A stretch of DNA of 44,325 nt from Ancalomicrobiaceae bacterium (GTDB lineage: Bacteria > Pseudomonadota > Alphaproteobacteria > Rhizobiales > Ancalomicrobiaceae). Numbering within the stretch: the first letter of the stretch is position 1; each line of letters opens with the position of its first letter. The DNA lies in the NCBI GenBank assembly GCA_031291595.1, contig JARLIU010000165.1:1-44325 (forward strand), written 5' to 3'. Of the stretch, positions 44,002 to 44,325 are shown piece after piece. Made by a program: the position numbers and the translations under genes. A model generated the notes under the pieces. That model was not told the DNA's origin. It saw only the letters and a list, made by a program, of their open reading frames with translations, and did no database searches.

Positions 44002-44168
44002 TTGTTGGTCCAGATTTGGCGAATTGTCAACACCCCGAGCGCCACGGTGCGGGAATTGCCCAATTCGCCGCCATGAATCGCATCTATTGCCCTGCATTTG
44101 TCCCGTCAGCACGCAATGGCGCTTGATTTTCTCGGGCATATTCGCCAAATTCGCCGAGTTGGTCCAAC
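44002..44168. promoter_or_regulatory. Divergent promoter region with paired operator-like sites
   Basis: Two oppositely oriented sites flank this region: TTGTTGGTCCA at 44002-44012 (plus strand) and TTGTTGGACCA on the minus strand, covering about 44161-44171, inside the pseudo-palindrome GTTGGTCCAAC. Each is followed, in its own direction, by GGCGAATT. That box occurs four times: 44018-44025 (plus), and minus-strand copies at about 44061-44068, 44140-44146 (shortened) and 44148-44155. A GAATTG/CAATTC inverted repeat is at 44053-44066. Placement between a GntR-family gene and a divergent sugar-acid gene suggests operator sites for that regulator. Confidence 0.65.
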
Positions 44169-44177
44169 AATATGATG

Positions 44178-44200
44178 CCGCAGGGGAGCCACCCCTGCGG
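44178..44200 (+). other. Hairpin in the leader of the right-edge gene
   Basis: Perfect 9-bp arms CCGCAGGGG / CCCCTGCGG around loop AGCCA lie between the operator-like site and the ATG at 44210. It includes the only AGGGG near that start, so it could hide or displace the ribosome-binding site, or be a terminator for a short leader. Confidence 0.5.
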
Positions 44201-44209
44201 TTCGATTCC

Positions 44210-44325
44210 ATGCAACACTGGTTTGGCTGGTTCGGGCCGGACGACCCGCTCGACCTGGCGCGTCTCACGCCGGCAGGCGCCGGCGGCGTCACTCTCCGGC
44301 CGCAGCCCACAGCGGGCAGCCGCCC
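44210..44325 (+). CDS. uxuA: Possible second mannonate dehydratase, N-terminal fragment (cut by window end)
   Basis: The ATG at 44210 opens MQHWFGWFGPDDPLDLARL followed by TPAGAGGV, which parallels the start of classical UxuA (WxWxGPxDPVSL...QAGATGV). After about residue 27 the frame reads TLRPQPTAGSR and no longer matches the expected TALHHIP segment in any frame, so either the protein diverges or a frameshift lies near the edge. No Shine-Dalgarno is close to the ATG. It diverges from the GntR gene across an operator-rich region. The call rests on about 25 residues and needs sequence beyond the window. Confidence 0.45.
   Translation, partial: MQHWFGWFGPDDPLDLARLTPAGAGGVTLRPQPTAGSR

Overview
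The window is 44 kb of dense, high-G+C bacterial chromosome with strong GNN/NNC-type codon bias. Its gene repertoire points to an alphaproteobacterium, most likely of the order Hyphomicrobiales (Rhizobiales). Pointers are the plant-type (class II) DAHP synthase, DUF2336, NnrU, an rpiA-DUF2059-gor gene run, a PilZ-containing soluble chemoreceptor, and intergenic palindromic mosaic repeats like those common in that order. The genus cannot be fixed from the sequence alone. No insertion sequence, integrase, prophage, CRISPR array or rRNA was seen.

Layout. 1-9.5 kb, minus strand: NAD synthetase (cut by the left edge, with a 27-bp palindrome upstream), a PAS-only protein, a LigB-type extradiol dioxygenase, class II DAHP synthase, then the run rpiA > DUF2059 > glutathione reductase > HAD phosphatase. 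9.8-15.8 kb, plus strand: tRNA-Val(CAC), class I fructose-1,6-bisphosphatase, transketolase and a solitary thiamine-diphosphate enzyme. 16-21 kb: an NTF2-like protein, three tandem paralogous small exported proteins, repeat copy A, a glycosyltransferase overlapping phosphoglycolate phosphatase, and a small exported protein. 21-31 kb: a soluble MCP with PilZ, a RoxA-like di-haem cytochrome c, an orphan phosphonate-type hexapeptide acetyltransferase, an aldo/keto reductase, class I fumarase, NnrU and DUF2336. 31-36.7 kb: an L,D-transpeptidase, DUF971 divergent from moaA, repeat copy B, a SpoU-type rRNA methyltransferase, tRNA-Thr(TGT) and a membrane diguanylate cyclase.

36.7-44.3 kb is the most coherent accessory module. 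A minus-strand array encodes a GntR/FCD regulator, a ribose-type ABC importer (binding protein, double ATPase, permease), a short-chain dehydrogenase, a mannonate-dehydratase-type enzyme and an SMP-30 lactonase, with 4-nt and 1-nt overlaps and gaps of 7 and 9 nt among the five distal genes. Diverging from it, at the right edge, is the start of what looks like a second, canonical UxuA-type mannonate dehydratase. The divergent promoter region carries two inverted TTGTTGG(T/A)CCA sites and four GGCGAATT-like boxes. I read it as a regulated uptake and oxidation/dehydration pathway for a sugar, sugar acid or polyol feeding 2-keto-3-deoxy acid metabolism; the substrate is unknown.

The other notable signal is a family of multi-hairpin intergenic repeats (18673-18840 and 33673-33963), whose two copies differ by paired, compensatory substitutions in the stems. 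A third palindromic repeat lies at 15949-16108. Most remaining genes are central metabolism and housekeeping.
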